From positions 43,328-50,615 of the forward strand of contig PBFV01000007.1 of NCBI GenBank assembly GCA_002718935.1: DNA of 7,288 nt, given 5' to 3'. Shown here piece by piece: positions 6,413 through 7,288 of the stretch. The position numbers and the translations under genes are program-made. Source of the stretch: Verrucomicrobiales bacterium (lineage in GTDB: Bacteria; Verrucomicrobiota; Verrucomicrobiia; Limisphaerales; UBA1100). The notes under the pieces were generated by a model. It was not told the origin of the DNA, did no database searches, and was given only the letters and a program-made list of their open reading frames with translations. How positions within the stretch are numbered: the first letter of the stretch is position 1; each line of letters starts with the position of its first letter.

Positions 6413-6416
6413 AAAA

Positions 6417-7288
6417 ATGGCCAAAACCACTGCAAAAAAGACATCTGCCAAGAAGAAAACCGCGGTCAAAAAGTCATCTGCCAAAAAAACGGCAAAAAAA
6501 TCCACCGCCAAAATAGCCAAGGCCGCCCCCAAAAAAGCAGCCAAAAAAGCAGCCAAGAAAACCACCAAAAAGGTAGCTAAAAAGGCCGCCGCAAAAAAAG
6601 CTGCACCCAAGAAAACCGCGGCAAAGAAAGCGGCAGCACCCAAGAAAACCGCGGCAAAGAAAGCGGCAGCACCCAAGAAAACCGCGGCAAAGAAAGCGGC
6701 AGCACCCAAGAAAGCGGCAGCGAAAAAAGAAGCCGCGCCCAAAAAGGCCGCCAAGAAAAAGGCAGCCAAAAAGAAGAATCTGACTGCCGCGCAAATCACG
6801 CGCACCAAGGCCAACCTCGCCAAGCGCGAGATTAAAATTGAGGAAGTGGTCACCGAGGCAGGCATCAGCCTCACGGAAAAACTCAAAGAACTCGTGCTGC
6901 TGGCCCAAGAGCAGGGCTACCTGACCCACGAGGATGTCACCGAGCATTTGCCCGAGAAGAAGGTGACCAAGGCCGACGTTCAGACCGTCAACGAGCGCCT
7001 CGAGAGCCTGGAGATCGCCATTGTCGACCAAGCCGAGGTGGACACCGTTTCACCCATTCGTCGTGGCGAGGATGACAAGAAGGAAGAGAAGACCAAGCTC
7101 GATATTCTCGATGATCCTGTTCGCATGTACCTCAAGCAAATGGGCCAAGTGCCCTTGCTCACACGCGAGCAGGAAGTGGAAATCTCCAAGCGCATTGAGG
7201 AGGCCGAGAATGAGGTGAAGCGCATCATTTATTCGTTCGGCTTTACTGGCAAGGAGCACATTGCTCTCGCCGAAAAGCTCATCAGCGA
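6417..7288 (+). CDS. rpoD: Primary sigma factor (sigma70/RpoD) with lysine/alanine-rich N-terminal tail, partial
   Basis: The gene runs off the right edge; 290 codons are visible. Residues 2-120 form a low-complexity, strongly basic tail: 50 Lys and 44 Ala in the first 120 residues, a few Thr, Ser and Pro, one Glu and no Arg. It looks like the tail of histone H1 and is surely disordered. Residues about 150-212 match sigma70 region 1.1 (LTEKLKELVLLAQEQGYLTH, then a second helical part ending ESLEIAIVD). Residues 233-264 match region 1.2, DPVRMYLKQMGQVPLLTREQ and EISKRIEEAE. Regions 2-4, which bind the -10 and -35 elements, lie outside. Region 1.1 points to a primary rather than an alternative sigma factor. 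Apart from the start codon there is no ATG until Met237 in region 1.2, so the tail is not likely to be skipped by an ATG start. Basic Ala/Lys/Thr-rich extensions are also known in actinobacterial primary sigma factors. Confidence 0.93.
   Translation, partial: MAKTTAKKTSAKKKTAVKKSSAKKTAKKSTAKIAKAAPKKAAKKAAKKTTKKVAKKAAAKKAAPKKTAAKKAAAPKKTAAKKAAAPKKTAAKKAAAPKKAAAKKEAAPKKAAKKKAAKKKNLTAAQITRTKANLAKREIKIEEVVTEAGISLTEKLKELVLLAQEQGYLTHEDVTEHLPEKKVTKADVQTVNERLESLEIAIVDQAEVDTVSPIRRGEDDKKEEKTKLDILDDPVRMYLKQMGQVPLLTREQEVEISKRIEEAENEVKRIIYSFGFTGKEHIALAEKLIS
6603..6713 (+). repeat. 33-bp tandem repeat in rpoD, 3 perfect copies plus partial ends
   Basis: Three identical 33-bp units stand at 6609-6641, 6642-6674 and 6675-6707, each encoding KKTAAKKAAAP. 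Perfect identity extends 6 bp on either side (about 3.4 copies), and degenerate copies flank the array. The unit keeps the reading frame (11 codons). Identity at synonymous positions points to recent duplication by slippage or recombination. Confidence 0.93.

Larger units (their letters stand above)
6189..6416. other. Divergent nuoB-rpoD control region rich in inverted repeats
   Basis: This 228-bp AT-rich stretch has no gene of its own. It separates two outward-facing genes, so it must hold both start regions unless an operon promoter lies elsewhere. It contains, left to right, perfect inverted repeats at 6215-6240 (6-bp arms, 14 nt between), 6248-6265 (8-bp arms, 2 between), 6269-6288 (6-bp arms, 8 between), 6294-6308 (6-bp arms, 3 between) and 6363-6374 (5-bp arms, 2 between). 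The rpoD promoter occupies the right end. For nuoB, TTTAAT on the minus strand at 6287-6282 is a good -10 match but has no recognisable -35 partner. Confidence 0.6.

Noticed and set aside
6603..6713. CRISPR-like array
   Set aside because: The 33-bp units are directly adjacent without spacers and are in-frame coding repeats of the sigma factor.
6335..7031. Two minus-strand frames rich in Ala/Phe or Gly/Cys/Phe that look like membrane proteins
   Set aside because: They are antisense shadows of the Lys/Ala repeat codons of rpoD, with no ribosome binding site or family resemblance.
1..7288. Mobile elements, defence systems or an undescribed multi-gene system
   Set aside because: No transposase, integrase, terminal repeats, attachment-site duplication of the tRNA end or unknown genes are present; all coding space is filled by nuo genes and rpoD.

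Overview
The window holds most of the front half of a respiratory complex I (NDH-1) operon on the minus strand, and the start of a housekeeping sigma factor gene (rpoD) on the plus strand. Reading the operon in its own direction, right to left, the order is nuoB, nuoC, nuoD, nuoE, [a tRNA-Gln gene on the opposite strand], nuoF, nuoG, nuoH (5' end only). Spacing is very tight: ATGA overlap B/C, zero gap C/D, ATGA overlap D/E, 2 nt F/G, 5 nt G/H. The one exception is a 136-nt gap between nuoE and nuoF, and this gap contains the antisense tRNA-Gln(CTG).

The Nuo proteins together supply the NADH-oxidising arm (NuoE, F, G: FMN and the N1a, N3, N1b, N4, N5 and N7 iron-sulfur clusters), the connecting quinone-reducing module (NuoB with N2, NuoC, NuoD) and the first membrane subunit (NuoH). 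All cluster-ligand cysteines that I can check are present, so the complex looks functional. NuoG is short (566 aa), with a reduced molybdopterin-type domain, yet it keeps the extra N7 cluster motif. No nuoA lies upstream of nuoB, where it usually sits; the divergent rpoD gene is there instead.

The 228-bp divergent intergenic region (6189-6416) is AT-rich and packed with short perfect inverted repeats. One of them, TGTGA-N6-TCACA, matches the classic half-sites of CRP/FNR-family operators and lies about 60 bp upstream of nuoB. A good sigma70-type promoter (TTGACG-17 bp-CATATT) and an AGGAG ribosome binding site precede rpoD. The sigma factor starts with a roughly 120-residue lysine/alanine tail (50 Lys and 44 Ala of the first 120 residues) that resembles the C-terminal tail of histone H1. 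Part of the tail is encoded by a perfect 33-bp tandem repeat. Region 1.1 and region 1.2 of a primary sigma factor follow before the window ends.

Organism: an aerobic or otherwise respiring bacterium with moderately GC-rich coding DNA. Separate nuoC and nuoD genes, a short NuoG and the lysine/alanine-tailed sigma factor would fit a member of the PVC group such as Verrucomicrobiota, but this assignment is a tentative impression and not proven by the sequence. I see no mobile element, CRISPR array or clearly novel gene system. The unusual points are the antisense tRNA inside the operon, the basic tail on the sigma factor and the palindrome-rich shared control region.
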